Positions 18,118 through 27,642 of a stretch of 50,884 bases of DNA are shown piece after piece; position 1 is the first letter of the stretch, and each line of letters starts with the position of its first letter. The stretch is taken from positions 1 to 50,884 of the forward strand of contig WGGC01000196.1 of the NCBI GenBank assembly GCA_015491905.1, written 5' to 3'. This DNA is from Bacteroidales bacterium. GTDB lineage: Bacteria; Bacteroidota; Bacteroidia; Bacteroidales; F082. The notes below the pieces were generated by a model. That model saw only the letters and a program-made list of their open reading frames with translations. It had not been told where the DNA came from and ran no database searches. Position numbers and translations under genes: made by a program.

Positions 18118-18855
18118 TTACATTATTTTTTTATACTTCTTATCAAACAGATTATACTTTATAACACAATAAATAGCATGGAAACCATCTCTCCAGTTTA
18201 TTTTTTTCCCTTCTTCATAGGTTCTTCCATAATAAGATATACCTACTTCATAAATACGTACTGCAGGAATACGAACGACTTTTGCCGTTACTTCAGGTTC
18301 AAAGCCAAAACGTTTTTCTTTAAGATATAATCCTTTTAAAATATCCGCTTTAAAAAGCTTATAACAAGATTCCATATCGGTTAAGTTCAGGTTAGTAAAC
18401 ATATTTGACAAAGTTGTTAGCAATTTATTACCAAGGGAATGCCAAAAAAATAAAATACGATGCGGTTCTCCTCCCATAAACCTTGACCCATAAACAACAT
18501 CGGCAAAACCATCAAGAACAGGTTGCAATAAACGATTATATTCACGGGGATCATACTCCGTATCTGCGTCCTGAATAATAATATAATCTCCGGTAGCAAT
18601 TTCAATACCGCGGTGTATAGCGGCTCCCTTTCCGCTGTTTATCATTTGGTCAATAAGTTGAAATTTTATTTCTGAATGCTGTGAAAAAAATGATTTAATA
18701 ATTTTTCCCGTATCATCTGTGGAAGCATCATTAACTACAATAATCTCCTTTTTGATTCCATCTGGCAAAGTCACTTTTAAAATATTCTCCAATATGTTTT
18801 CTATAGTTTGTGATTCATTGTAGGCAGGAATAATAATGGATAAAATTTTGGGCAT
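18118..18855 (-). CDS. GT2 family glycosyltransferase (DPM1/polyprenyl-phosphate-sugar synthase-like)
   Basis: The 245-aa cytosolic GT-A protein has IIPAYNES at about 7-14, VVNDASTDDTG near 40-50, the metal/nucleotide motif IQDADTEYDP near 94-103 and GSRFMGGEP near 122-130, all typical of dolichol-phosphate mannose synthase-like GT2 enzymes. No membrane segment is present at the C-terminus, so it belongs to the soluble DPM1 type. It should make a polyprenyl-phosphate sugar from a nucleotide sugar for use by the membrane GT-C-like neighbours. It is 36 bases after the upstream membrane gene. A MurNAc- or protein-linked role cannot be excluded. Confidence 0.9.
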   Translation of the reverse strand: MPKILSIIIPAYNESQTIENILENILKVTLPDGIKKEIIVVNDASTDDTGKIIKSFFSQHSEIKFQLIDQMINSGKGAAIHRGIEIATGDYIIIQDADTEYDPREYNRLLQPVLDGFADVVYGSRFMGGEPHRILFFWHSLGNKLLTTLSNMFTNLNLTDMESCYKLFKADILKGLYLKEKRFGFEPEVTAKVVRIPAVRIYEVGISYYGRTYEEGKKINWRDGFHAIYCVIKYNLFDKKYKKIM

Positions 18856-18891
18856 ATTAAGAGTTTCAAAAGATTATAAAACAAATGTACA

Positions 18892-20514
18892 TTATTTATT
18901 TTTAGAACTTTTATTATCGGGAAAAACTAACTGGACTACACCTTCTCCATTCACAGGGTTCTCAAATATCAATTTTGTTATAATGCGTTTATTAAAGTTA
19001 CTGTCTGGAAAAAAGCGGTAAATTGCCTTTTTAAGTAATTTTTTGTTATTTTTTTCCAAATACAAATAAATAGGTTTTCCGGATTTAGCAACCTCATTTT
19101 GATCAAATTTTTTACCCCAGTATTTTAAAGAATTATCCCATGTAAAGTACTGATATGTATTTGGATATAACTTATTTAGTTTAGAATTATAATCCGGCCA
19201 GTTTTTTCCGCCCATACAAAAACTGTACATAATCGAATATTCCTGTAAGGGGCTTCCATAATCTTTAGAAACAATTATTTTGTAACTGTTATTAGGTAAT
19301 GTATTTATAACATTACGTGTTTTTATCCGTGCAGCCATTTGTCCACTCACACTTTTCGAAACAACACGTATATATGGAATCCTCTGTTTTAAAACATAGC
19401 CAACAGCCAAAATTAAAATTACATTAAGAATAATTTTAATTGCCTTACCGGGAATAAACAGTTCAATTTCTTTAGCCATTAAAATCAAAACAAAGGGAAA
19501 TAACAATAAGGCCGGGATGAAATAACGCATTTCATAATGCTTTCCCATAAAAAAGAAAAATCCCAGAATTACTACTAATAAACCTGCGTTTATTCTTGTA
19601 TAGATATTTTTTATTTTCTTTGTGAACAAAACCACAAGAAATAAAGCAATAAATCCCAGAAAAACATAAAAGAAAATGGACTGTGCGTGGATTAACTGCA
19701 CTATATTTTTTGAAAAAACTGACGTGTTAATAATGGTTTCTTCGCCCGACTGATAAATTCCATTATGAAAAAACAATCCTTTCATCCACCCTGTAAAACG
19801 ATGAAACTGTACCAAAACCGGTAACGAAAAAAAGAAAAAAGATATAACGGAAAAAATCAGATACTTTAGTTTTCTCCATACTCCTTCAATAACGAATAAA
19901 GGTAGGAATAAAAATGGCAGAAAAGTCATTTTCATTGAAAGTCCAAGTCCAATTGTAATACCATACCACAAAGTTTTATATGGATATTTTTGCTTTTCGT
20001 ATAATTCCTTAAAAAGCATAACTTCCAAAATTAATATGGGAATTACAAAAAGCACTTCCACATATATCCTAGCCATAATGTCATACCATATTTCAAGAGT
20101 AAAGGGTGCTGTTTGTATTAGAATTCCATATAATACATTTTTTGATATTCGTGTTATTGATTTCCCTGCCCAGAATAATGATACTGCAACGATAGTAGTA
20201 ATAACCAGATTTGCAGTAGCAAGATATAAATCGGAATTTTTAATAACATCTTCAAAATAAGGTAATTGATGAGACCGGAAAAAATATACAACACGAAAAA
20301 TAAATGCTAACAATAAATGTAATACCGAAGCAGGCTGGTCAATATTAGCATCGCTAAACCTACCTGCTGAAACACTTAACCCACTGATAAAATGAATATA
20401 ATCAGGATCAAAAGATCGAAGAGACAAATCACCGAAAACCTGTCTGAAATAAAACCCGATAAGCAAATAGAGAGTAGGGAAAATTAATAATAGTATTTTC
20501 TCTGTTCGGCTCAT
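18892..20514 (-). CDS. ArnT/PMT-like GT-C membrane glycosyltransferase
   Basis: The 540-aa protein has about 11-12 membrane segments. After the first one comes FGDLSLRSFDPDYIHFISG (about 25-43), an acidic first-loop pattern like that of GT-C transferases using polyprenyl-phosphate sugars (PMT/ArnT superfamily). The C-terminal ~130 residues form a soluble extracytoplasmic domain. It heads the three-gene minus-strand cluster with the GT2 gene and the 506-aa membrane protein. A surface glycan, lipid A or protein acceptor is possible; the sequence alone does not decide. Confidence 0.8.
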   Translation of the reverse strand: MSRTEKILLLIFPTLYLLIGFYFRQVFGDLSLRSFDPDYIHFISGLSVSAGRFSDANIDQPASVLHLLLAFIFRVVYFFRSHQLPYFEDVIKNSDLYLATANLVITTIVAVSLFWAGKSITRISKNVLYGILIQTAPFTLEIWYDIMARIYVEVLFVIPILILEVMLFKELYEKQKYPYKTLWYGITIGLGLSMKMTFLPFLFLPLFVIEGVWRKLKYLIFSVISFFFFSLPVLVQFHRFTGWMKGLFFHNGIYQSGEETIINTSVFSKNIVQLIHAQSIFFYVFLGFIALFLVVLFTKKIKNIYTRINAGLLVVILGFFFFMGKHYEMRYFIPALLLFPFVLILMAKEIELFIPGKAIKIILNVILILAVGYVLKQRIPYIRVVSKSVSGQMAARIKTRNVINTLPNNSYKIIVSKDYGSPLQEYSIMYSFCMGGKNWPDYNSKLNKLYPNTYQYFTWDNSLKYWGKKFDQNEVAKSGKPIYLYLEKNNKKLLKKAIYRFFPDSNFNKRIITKLIFENPVNGEGVVQLVFPDNKSSKNK

Positions 20515-20660
20515 TTTCAGATAGGTTTTATTTATGTTCTTTTAATTAAATATAAAAAAATAAACATTATTAGTTTCTTTTTATATTAGTTTTTTCTATT
20601 AAGGAGATATAACGTTAAAGGATTAAAAAATAAATTTAAATGTAAAAAACATATTCTTTA

Positions 20661-23168
20661 TTACCCTTCATGATAATAAACACGTTTTACTCTTCTTGAA
20701 ATTCGACTTAATATTTCATAAGGAATTGTTTCTGCAGCCTCAGCCAATTCATTTACCGGATGTTCAGAATCAAAAATAATTACCGGATCACCCTCTTTAA
20801 CCGGTATATCACTAACATTAACCATACACATATCCATACAAATATCTCCAATAATTGGTGCCGGTTGTCCTTTAATCCATACAGAAAAATGCCCGTTTCC
20901 CAATTTCCGGAATAAACCGTCTGCATACCCAACAGAAATTGTTGCGATTTTCATTTTATTTTCGGCAATAAAACTCCTGTTATAACCCACGGATTCTCCA
21001 GGTTGAATTTCCTTTATTTGAGAAATCTCACTTCTAAGTGACGTTACATTTTTTAATTTACTTAAAAATTCTAAGTTTGAGGATATCCCATACAGTCCTA
21101 TGCCGAGGCGTACCATATCAAACTGCGCATCAGGAAAACGTAACACACCTTCCGAATTAAGTATATGCATCATCACATCATGCCCGGCCTCAGCTTTAAT
21201 TTTACGCGCCATTTTTTCAAAAGATTCTATTTGCTGATAAGTAAAACTGTCAAGTTGCTTCTTATCACTTCCCGCCAAATGCGAAAATATAGATTGAACA
21301 TAAATTAATGAATTTGATTTTAACCTGTCAATAAGTTCAGATATATCATCTTCATCAAATCCCAGCCTATGCATTCCTGTTTCCAGTTTTATATGAATTT
21401 TTATGGGTTTATTTACTGGTAATACATTTCTTTTTATAGCTTTTTCGAGCATGGTAAGTGCACGGAAACTAAACATTTCCGGTTCCAGCTGATGTTTTAT
21501 CATTATATCAAAAGCATACTCTTCCGGATTCATTACCATGATAGGTAAACTTATACCTGCCTGCCGTAATTCAACACCTTCATCAACATAAGCCACAGCA
21601 AGATAATCAACATGATGAAATTGTAACACATTGGCAATTTCAAAGCTTCCACTACCATAGGAAAAGGCTTTTACCATAGCCATGACTTTTGTTTCCGGCT
21701 TTAAACGTGAACGATAAAAATTCAGATTTTCTATAAGGGCATTTAGGTTAATTTCAAAAACTGTTTCATGGACTTTTTGCTGTAACAGCCTGTTAATTTT
21801 CTCAAATTCAAACACTCTGGCACCTTTTAGCAGTACTGTTTGATTACGCAAGGAGGTTATAGAAAAATTCTTTAAAAATTCATTTGTAGAAGAATAAAAC
21901 TCCTTTTCCATATGAAACAGATCTGAAAAACGTGATATGGAATTACCTATACCAATAACTCTTGAAATATTTTTTTTATGCATCAATTCAGCCACATCAG
22001 CATATAGCTCAGCTTCCCCCCTGCCGCTTTGCAAAATATCTGATAGTATAACTACTTTATTACGATGCTGGTTTTGTTGCTCAAGTAAATCCAAGGCTAT
22101 AGATAGAGAGTTAAAATCGGAATTATATGCATCATTTATAACTGTACAATTATTAATTCCTTCTTTTTGCTCAAGGCGCATAGCCACAGACGAAAGGTTA
22201 TTCATTTCGTCATTTATAACCTCCTGAGGATATTCCAAAAAAAGCATTGCAGCCCAGCAATGACTTGCATTTTCTATAGAAGCACTATCCTGAAAGGGAA
22301 TTGTAATTTCTATGGGTGCGTCCTTATATGTTGCACATATACGAGTACTTTTACCTTCTTTGATTTTTTCTTTTATCCTTAAATTACAGTTTTCATCCTT
22401 ACCCCATGTAAAAACTTTAATATTTTCCAAAATTCCGGTCCGAATAATAACTTCTTGCAATTCTTTTTGATCACTATTGTATATCAGTGTATCTACTTTT
22501 GTAAAAAGTTTTAATTTTTCTCCAATTTTTTGGGCAGGATTAATAAAATTCTCATTATGCGCCTCACCAATATTTGTAAATATTCCAATTGACGGCTTTA
22601 TCATTTGCTGAAGGTATTCCATTTCATCAGGCTCAGAAATTCCAGCTTCAAAAATGGCCATTTCATATTGATCGTTTAATTGCCATACAGATAAGGGAAC
22701 TCCAATTTGAGAATTGTAACTTTTAGGGCTTCTCAAAATACTTTTATGCTTATTTAATAATTGATACAGCCATTCCTTTACAATAGTTTTTCCATTACTT
22801 CCTGTAATTCCAATTACCGGGATATCAAAGTGATTCCTATGTGCTGTTGCCAATAATTGCAATGCTCTCAAAGTATCTTTCACAATAAAAAAAGAGGCCT
22901 TAGGAAATTCTGTAAGCCATTCATTTTTCTGTGATACTACAAAATAGCGAATTCCTTTTTTATAAAGTTCTTCTATATATTTATGCCCGTCGTTGCGTTT
23001 TGTTTTTAAAGCAAAAAATATACAATTCGCAACAGATATTAATTTACGGCTGTCAATAAGAATATCTCCTACTTTTATTTTTTCAGGATGATTCGATAAT
23101 AACTGTGCTTTGGTAATTTCTTTTATTTCCTCACCGTTATAAATTCTATGTTGTAATAATTTAAACAT
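20661..23168 (-). CDS. murF-alr: Bifunctional MurF ligase / alanine racemase
   Basis: The 835-aa fusion has a MurF half (1 to about 460) with the ATP loop VIGITGSNGKT (118-128), EAGISEPDEM (174-183) and NDAYNSDFNS (345-354), then an alanine racemase half (about 468-835) with the PLP lysine in MVKAFSYGSG (Lys500), the catalytic tyrosine motif ESVGYNRSF and GYADGLFRKLGNG near the end. It isomerises L-alanine to D-alanine and joins D-Ala-D-Ala to UDP-MurNAc-tripeptide in the cytosol. This fusion is known in Bacteroidota. The racemase lysine motif reads SYGSG where free enzymes have AYGHG. It follows pdxA by 46 bases, linking a PLP enzyme with a PLP-synthesis gene. Confidence 0.95.
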   Translation of the reverse strand: MFKLLQHRIYNGEEIKEITKAQLLSNHPEKIKVGDILIDSRKLISVANCIFFALKTKRNDGHKYIEELYKKGIRYFVVSQKNEWLTEFPKASFFIVKDTLRALQLLATAHRNHFDIPVIGITGSNGKTIVKEWLYQLLNKHKSILRSPKSYNSQIGVPLSVWQLNDQYEMAIFEAGISEPDEMEYLQQMIKPSIGIFTNIGEAHNENFINPAQKIGEKLKLFTKVDTLIYNSDQKELQEVIIRTGILENIKVFTWGKDENCNLRIKEKIKEGKSTRICATYKDAPIEITIPFQDSASIENASHCWAAMLFLEYPQEVINDEMNNLSSVAMRLEQKEGINNCTVINDAYNSDFNSLSIALDLLEQQNQHRNKVVILSDILQSGRGEAELYADVAELMHKKNISRVIGIGNSISRFSDLFHMEKEFYSSTNEFLKNFSITSLRNQTVLLKGARVFEFEKINRLLQQKVHETVFEINLNALIENLNFYRSRLKPETKVMAMVKAFSYGSGSFEIANVLQFHHVDYLAVAYVDEGVELRQAGISLPIMVMNPEEYAFDIMIKHQLEPEMFSFRALTMLEKAIKRNVLPVNKPIKIHIKLETGMHRLGFDEDDISELIDRLKSNSLIYVQSIFSHLAGSDKKQLDSFTYQQIESFEKMARKIKAEAGHDVMMHILNSEGVLRFPDAQFDMVRLGIGLYGISSNLEFLSKLKNVTSLRSEISQIKEIQPGESVGYNRSFIAENKMKIATISVGYADGLFRKLGNGHFSVWIKGQPAPIIGDICMDMCMVNVSDIPVKEGDPVIIFDSEHPVNELAEAAETIPYEILSRISRRVKRVYYHEG

Positions 23169-23214
23169 AATTTTCTTGATTTACCCTTCTCATAAACTTA
23201 TAAATGTTTAACAG

Positions 23215-24318
23215 CTAATCGTCTAGCTGGCTACGACTCCGGTTCTGGTTTGAATCTGCCGAAACAGTAAGTGGGTTTTTATTCATTTCGTCCCATTTTT
23301 TTCTGTTTTTATAAATATCTAGTGCAAGATATATAGCATTTCTAAATGAGCCGGTTGAAGCAATAAACTTACCTGCAATATCATATGCTGTTCCATGGTC
23401 GGGAGAAGTCCTTACAATAGGTAAGCCGGCGGTATAATTTACCCCTGTTTCGCCGGCGAGTACTTTAAACGGAGTGAGTGCCTGATCATGATACATTCCT
23501 AAAACAGCATCAAACTTTTTATAATTTCCTGAGCCAAAAAGGCCATCGGCAGGATATGGGCCAAAAACAAGCATTTTTTGTTCATTAGCCTGTGTAATTA
23601 CATCTTCAATAAAATCTTTTTCTTCGGTTCCTATAAGCCCATTATCACCGGCATGAGGATTTAATCCCAAAACAGCTATTTTTGGCATGTCTATTAAAAA
23701 GTCTTTTCGAAGAGATTGGTGCAAAATTTTTAACTTTTCCATGATAAGATCAGGTGTAAGTTGCCGGGATATTTCACTAACAGGAATATGATTAGTAACT
23801 GTAGCAACGCGCAAACTTCCTGAAACCATCAGCATCAAAGATTGTGAGGTTTTAAATTTTTCAGTTAAATACTCTGTATGCCCATGAAAAGGAAAAGCTT
23901 CCGAGTGAATGTTAAACTTATTAATTGGAGCTGTAACCAAAATATCTACTTTTTTATCTTTTAAATCATTGGTCGATTTTTCCAAAGCTTTAAATGCCAT
24001 TTTCCCTGCTTCTGCAGAACTATTTCCCGGCTCTATTTTTACTTCAGCATCATCACCTACATTAATAATATTAACTTTTTGATCAACGGTCTTTTCAGGT
24101 CTGGTTATAGTATGATAATTAAATTCTTTAATGTTTAAAGATTTTCTGAAGAATCCCATTACTTTAGGTAATCCATATACAACAGGAGTAAACATCTCCA
24201 ACAATCTGTTATCAGAAAGAGTTTTTATAATCACCTCATAACTAATACCATTAAAATCGCCATGGGTTATGGCTACTTTAATTTTTTTATCTTTATTATG
24301 ATTTATTTTCTTAAACAT
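23215..24318 (-). CDS. pdxA: 4-hydroxythreonine-4-phosphate dehydrogenase
   Basis: The 367-aa protein shows PdxA signatures: ITHGDFNGIS near 18-27, TAPINK near 141-146, FHGHTEYL near 155-162 (metal-binding His), LGLNPHAGDNG near 218-228 and MYHDQALTPFK near 280-290. It oxidises 4-phosphohydroxy-L-threonine with NAD in the DXP-dependent vitamin B6 pathway. It is about 35 residues longer than the E. coli enzyme, with a short Asn/Ser/Arg-rich C-terminal tail. A TACCTTTG box at 24336-24343 lies 17 bases before the ATG. The murF-alr fusion follows after 46 bases. Confidence 0.94.
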   Translation of the reverse strand: MFKKINHNKDKKIKVAITHGDFNGISYEVIIKTLSDNRLLEMFTPVVYGLPKVMGFFRKSLNIKEFNYHTITRPEKTVDQKVNIINVGDDAEVKIEPGNSSAEAGKMAFKALEKSTNDLKDKKVDILVTAPINKFNIHSEAFPFHGHTEYLTEKFKTSQSLMLMVSGSLRVATVTNHIPVSEISRQLTPDLIMEKLKILHQSLRKDFLIDMPKIAVLGLNPHAGDNGLIGTEEKDFIEDVITQANEQKMLVFGPYPADGLFGSGNYKKFDAVLGMYHDQALTPFKVLAGETGVNYTAGLPIVRTSPDHGTAYDIAGKFIASTGSFRNAIYLALDIYKNRKKWDEMNKNPLTVSADSNQNRSRSQLDD

Positions 24319-24335
24319 GGCTATAAATTATTGAA

Positions 24336-24343
24336 CAAAGGTA
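24336..24343 (-). promoter_or_regulatory. -7 promoter box for pdxA-murF/alr
   Basis: TACCTTTG on the minus strand matches TAnnTTTG and ends 17 bases before the pdxA start. The -33 box is not clear. Confidence 0.5.
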
Positions 24344-24488
24344 AAATTTTCTTTTTCATTTGTTGCATTATTTTATTATTGGAATTTCCGGAAAAAGAAA
24401 TTAATAATAAGTAAATCTGTTTATTTACTTAAACCTTAAAGGAAATTACAATAGTGTTAAAGGCTTATGATTGGATATGTTTTAAAAC

Positions 24489-25613
24489 CTATTTTTTAAA
24501 ACAAAAGTAACCGGGAATAATTCCTGCTTTTAATGAATCAACCGGAGCAAAAGCTGCAGAATAAACAAAAACTTTTCCTCGCTGCATAAAATCCAAAGCA
24601 TCGGCAACATAAACAAATCCGTTGCCATAATCAATTCCCAAAGAATAAAAAGTCCTGGCGTTTTGTGGTATAACTGGTAATTCCGGAAGTTTTTCCGAAT
24701 TAATATTCATTGAATAAATACCTGGCTTATTAACTTTTCCTCCTGCCCAACTATTGTAAATAAAAAATAGTGAGTCTTTATCAGGATTTATTCTCAAATG
24801 AGAAGGTGAAACGGACATCTCTTTAAATAAAAACACTTTTTCTATCTTTCTATTAACAGGATTAATTTTAGTTAATGCAGCCATTTCCTGTCCATATGGA
24901 CTTTGTGGATATCCGCCATCTGATAGCACCCAAAGGGTACCATTCCGGTCTAATACCATACTGTTAGGTTGTTTGGTTACAGTGATACTATCTATTAAGC
25001 TATCTGTGCGAGTATCTATAATCAAAATCTTATTATCGTACGACCAGCTATTTACAAAGGCATATGAACCATATAACAGAATTTGTTCCGAGGAATGGTG
25101 CGGTGTGGAAATAAAACCTGTTATTTTATTTGTAGTGGGATTTACAATTTGTATTGATTCGGCATATAAATCACTTACATATGCTTTATGATCAGAAATA
25201 AAGGCCATTTGACGTGGAGAAATAAAACCGGTAATTTTTCCTCTATATTTAAAGGTATTTTTATTGATAATATATATTTTTCCTGAATTGTTTACAACCA
25301 GGTACGCCAGTGAATCATGAATTATCATAAAATCAGCCACATCACCCAGTGGAAGCGAGTTACTTTTATAAAAAACATCATTTAACACTTTTCCGGTTTC
25401 AGGATTGTAATATGTTAAAGAGGAATTTCCATACATAAAATTACCTTCGTTAACAATAAATACAGCATGTCCTTTTGTTCTTACCTGTAACTTGTTAAAG
25501 TCATGTATCAAACTATCTTTCATACAAGATGATAACAACATCCCTAACAAAAAAATAAAAACACTTTTTTTAATGCTATTTATTATCATGTTATATTTTT
25601 TTAGATGTATCAT
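24489..25613 (-). CDS. BtuG-like surface lipoprotein beta-propeller (YncE/DUF5074 type)
   Basis: The 374-aa protein has a lipoprotein signal ending LGMLLSSC (Cys30 when counted from 25613; an ATG at 25589 is an alternative start). The mature part begins with the VNEGNF motif (about 53-58) and continues as repeated beta-propeller blades, the pattern of the YncE/DUF5074 propellers to which Bacteroides BtuG belongs. BtuG binds cobalamin at the surface and passes it to BtuB. The gene is last in an operon led by a cobalamin riboswitch, and its ATG overlaps the TonB-receptor stop (ATGA), so translation is probably coupled. Position and family both support B12 capture. Ligand binding is inferred. 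Confidence 0.82.
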   Translation of the reverse strand: MIHLKKYNMIINSIKKSVFIFLLGMLLSSCMKDSLIHDFNKLQVRTKGHAVFIVNEGNFMYGNSSLTYYNPETGKVLNDVFYKSNSLPLGDVADFMIIHDSLAYLVVNNSGKIYIINKNTFKYRGKITGFISPRQMAFISDHKAYVSDLYAESIQIVNPTTNKITGFISTPHHSSEQILLYGSYAFVNSWSYDNKILIIDTRTDSLIDSITVTKQPNSMVLDRNGTLWVLSDGGYPQSPYGQEMAALTKINPVNRKIEKVFLFKEMSVSPSHLRINPDKDSLFFIYNSWAGGKVNKPGIYSMNINSEKLPELPVIPQNARTFYSLGIDYGNGFVYVADALDFMQRGKVFVYSAAFAPVDSLKAGIIPGYFCFKK

Positions 25614-27607
25614 ATATGAAAAGTAAAAAGTAACATAACATTTCTCCCTGGCATTGGCCGCCCCAACACCGACCTGTAATGCTCGTTAAATAGATTATAA
25701 ATTTTTAGCTGAACGGTACCATTGGACTTTTTGCTATATGAAAAATGCCCTCCTATATATAAATTATTCATAAAATAGGGATATAGCCAATCGCGCAGAT
25801 TCAACTGATTGGCAGAAGTAGTATAACGCTCAGAGTAATCATGATTTACCCAGGTAAAGAATATATTCTTATAGATAACATTAAATACTACATTACCAGA
25901 ATGAACCGGAACATAAGGAATTTGTTTTCCAACAGCATCACTTCCCCATTTTACAGAACTTCCAAAATTAATACTCTTTGTAAAGGTATATCCCGCTTGT
26001 AAATTAAATTTCCAATTATGAATATGATAATACAGTTTCCATTTAAGTTCAAATCCGTAGGAATGTACTTTTTTGATATTTTGCGGTGACCAATAACCCA
26101 TAGGACTGGGAACCCAAATTATCCAGTTTTTAATATCGTTATAAAACACAGTCCCTGAAAACTTCCCGTTTAAAGAGCCGAAAAGAAATTTCGTTTTAAT
26201 TCCTAACTCAGTAGCTAATCCACTTTCAGGCAATAAATGCGGATTTCCTCCGGGTTTCCAATATAAATCATTTAAATTTGGGTATTTATAATTATATGCA
26301 ATATTCCCATGCAAGACGCTCAGATATTTTTTATTTAGAACCCAGTTGAAACCAACATACGGGATTACAGGTAATAACTTACTGTTTATACGTTCATTTC
26401 GTATTAAAAGCAGTACAGAAAATGCTTTGGTAAATTTCTCCTGCAACGACAACATAACCCCCGGATGACTTCTATATTTATTATAGCCTGTACCCGAAAC
26501 CGTATCGCGTGTATTTACATGATAATAATTGAAAAATGATGACGCTTTAATAATAGTATTACTGTTGGGAACCCATGAAAATTGTACCTTATTATATACA
26601 CCGGTAATATCAGATTTGGAATAAACAGCATTATAATAACCTCTGCCGAAAATTTGGTTTTTTACAATATAAAGCATTCCTGTTTTCATAATTCCGGAAG
26701 AAATATCCCACTTTGTTTTAGCTGATATTTTGAAAAACCGGATAATTCCTCTTTGAACCTTCTCCTGCTGCCGGCTTAAATTAGCAGCATCATTACCCTC
26801 ATAGGTATTCAAACGAGGTAATGCTCTGTTAACATATTGATACCAGTAGTAAGCTTTCAGTTTCCAGTTGTGCTTAAATCGAAAAGCTAATCCCTGCATT
26901 AACCCGGAAATTAAATATTCTGCATTATTGTTTCTTTGAATAGGATAAATATATTCTCCTGTAACCGGATTTATAGAGGCTATATTTTTATTTATGAAAG
27001 GAAAATCATTTTTTGAGCTATTATAATAAATTCGTGTGGAAGTTTGGATTTTTTTATTACCACCAAGAATATGCAACATCTCATTCCAGGTATCAAAACT
27101 CCCATAACCCGACAACCCTGAAATATGCCACCCTTTTTTCCATTTAAAATCAGTAGATAAATCAATGCTGCCCCCCAGAGCACCACTTCCTTCAATTAGC
27201 GAAGATGCTCCCGGAATAATTTTAATATTATCCATCAGATAAACAGGAATTAGAGAAAAATCTACCTGTCCCAGCATCGGCGACTGCAAACTCATACCAT
27301 TCCAATAAACCTCTGTATGTGAAGATGCTGTTCCCCTAAATGAGGCTGTAGACAATGCCCCCCTCCCTTCGCTTTTAATAAAAACTGCAGAGTAACGGCT
27401 TAGCACATCCGACAAAGAAGCATCATTTTCCCTCTTCATAACCAGTGTATCAATTTGATAAACAGAAATACCGGCATTTTCCAATCCTTTAGCTCTTTTA
27501 ATTTCTATTTCAGGAATTGAAACCGTATCAGATAACATAAACTGGCCTTTCATAGGATCCAGGAAGGAAAAAAATATACAGCACAATATCAACAATTTGG
27601 TTTTCAC
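25610..27607 (-). CDS. btuB: TonB-dependent outer-membrane receptor, BtuB-like (cobalamin)
   Basis: The 665-aa precursor has a signal peptide (about 1-21, ending KGQ), then a plug domain (about 30-150) with SLSDVLSRYSAVFIKSEGRG, ASFRGTASSHTEVYWNG and SGALGGSIDL, followed by a 22-strand-type barrel ending in a terminal aromatic pattern (LLFTFHI). No carboxypeptidase-like extension is present, so it is not SusC-type. Size and lack of extension fit BtuB. The assignment to cobalamin rests on the riboswitch upstream and the BtuG-like neighbour, not on residues I can check. It lies 35 bases after the preceding surface-protein gene. Confidence 0.85.
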   Translation of the reverse strand: MKTKLLILCCIFFSFLDPMKGQFMLSDTVSIPEIEIKRAKGLENAGISVYQIDTLVMKRENDASLSDVLSRYSAVFIKSEGRGALSTASFRGTASSHTEVYWNGMSLQSPMLGQVDFSLIPVYLMDNIKIIPGASSLIEGSGALGGSIDLSTDFKWKKGWHISGLSGYGSFDTWNEMLHILGGNKKIQTSTRIYYNSSKNDFPFINKNIASINPVTGEYIYPIQRNNNAEYLISGLMQGLAFRFKHNWKLKAYYWYQYVNRALPRLNTYEGNDAANLSRQQEKVQRGIIRFFKISAKTKWDISSGIMKTGMLYIVKNQIFGRGYYNAVYSKSDITGVYNKVQFSWVPNSNTIIKASSFFNYYHVNTRDTVSGTGYNKYRSHPGVMLSLQEKFTKAFSVLLLIRNERINSKLLPVIPYVGFNWVLNKKYLSVLHGNIAYNYKYPNLNDLYWKPGGNPHLLPESGLATELGIKTKFLFGSLNGKFSGTVFYNDIKNWIIWVPSPMGYWSPQNIKKVHSYGFELKWKLYYHIHNWKFNLQAGYTFTKSINFGSSVKWGSDAVGKQIPYVPVHSGNVVFNVIYKNIFFTWVNHDYSERYTTSANQLNLRDWLYPYFMNNLYIGGHFSYSKKSNGTVQLKIYNLFNEHYRSVLGRPMPGRNVMLLFTFHI

Positions 27608-27642
27608 CTGATCTTCATTTATTTAGTAAGCTAAAGAATACT

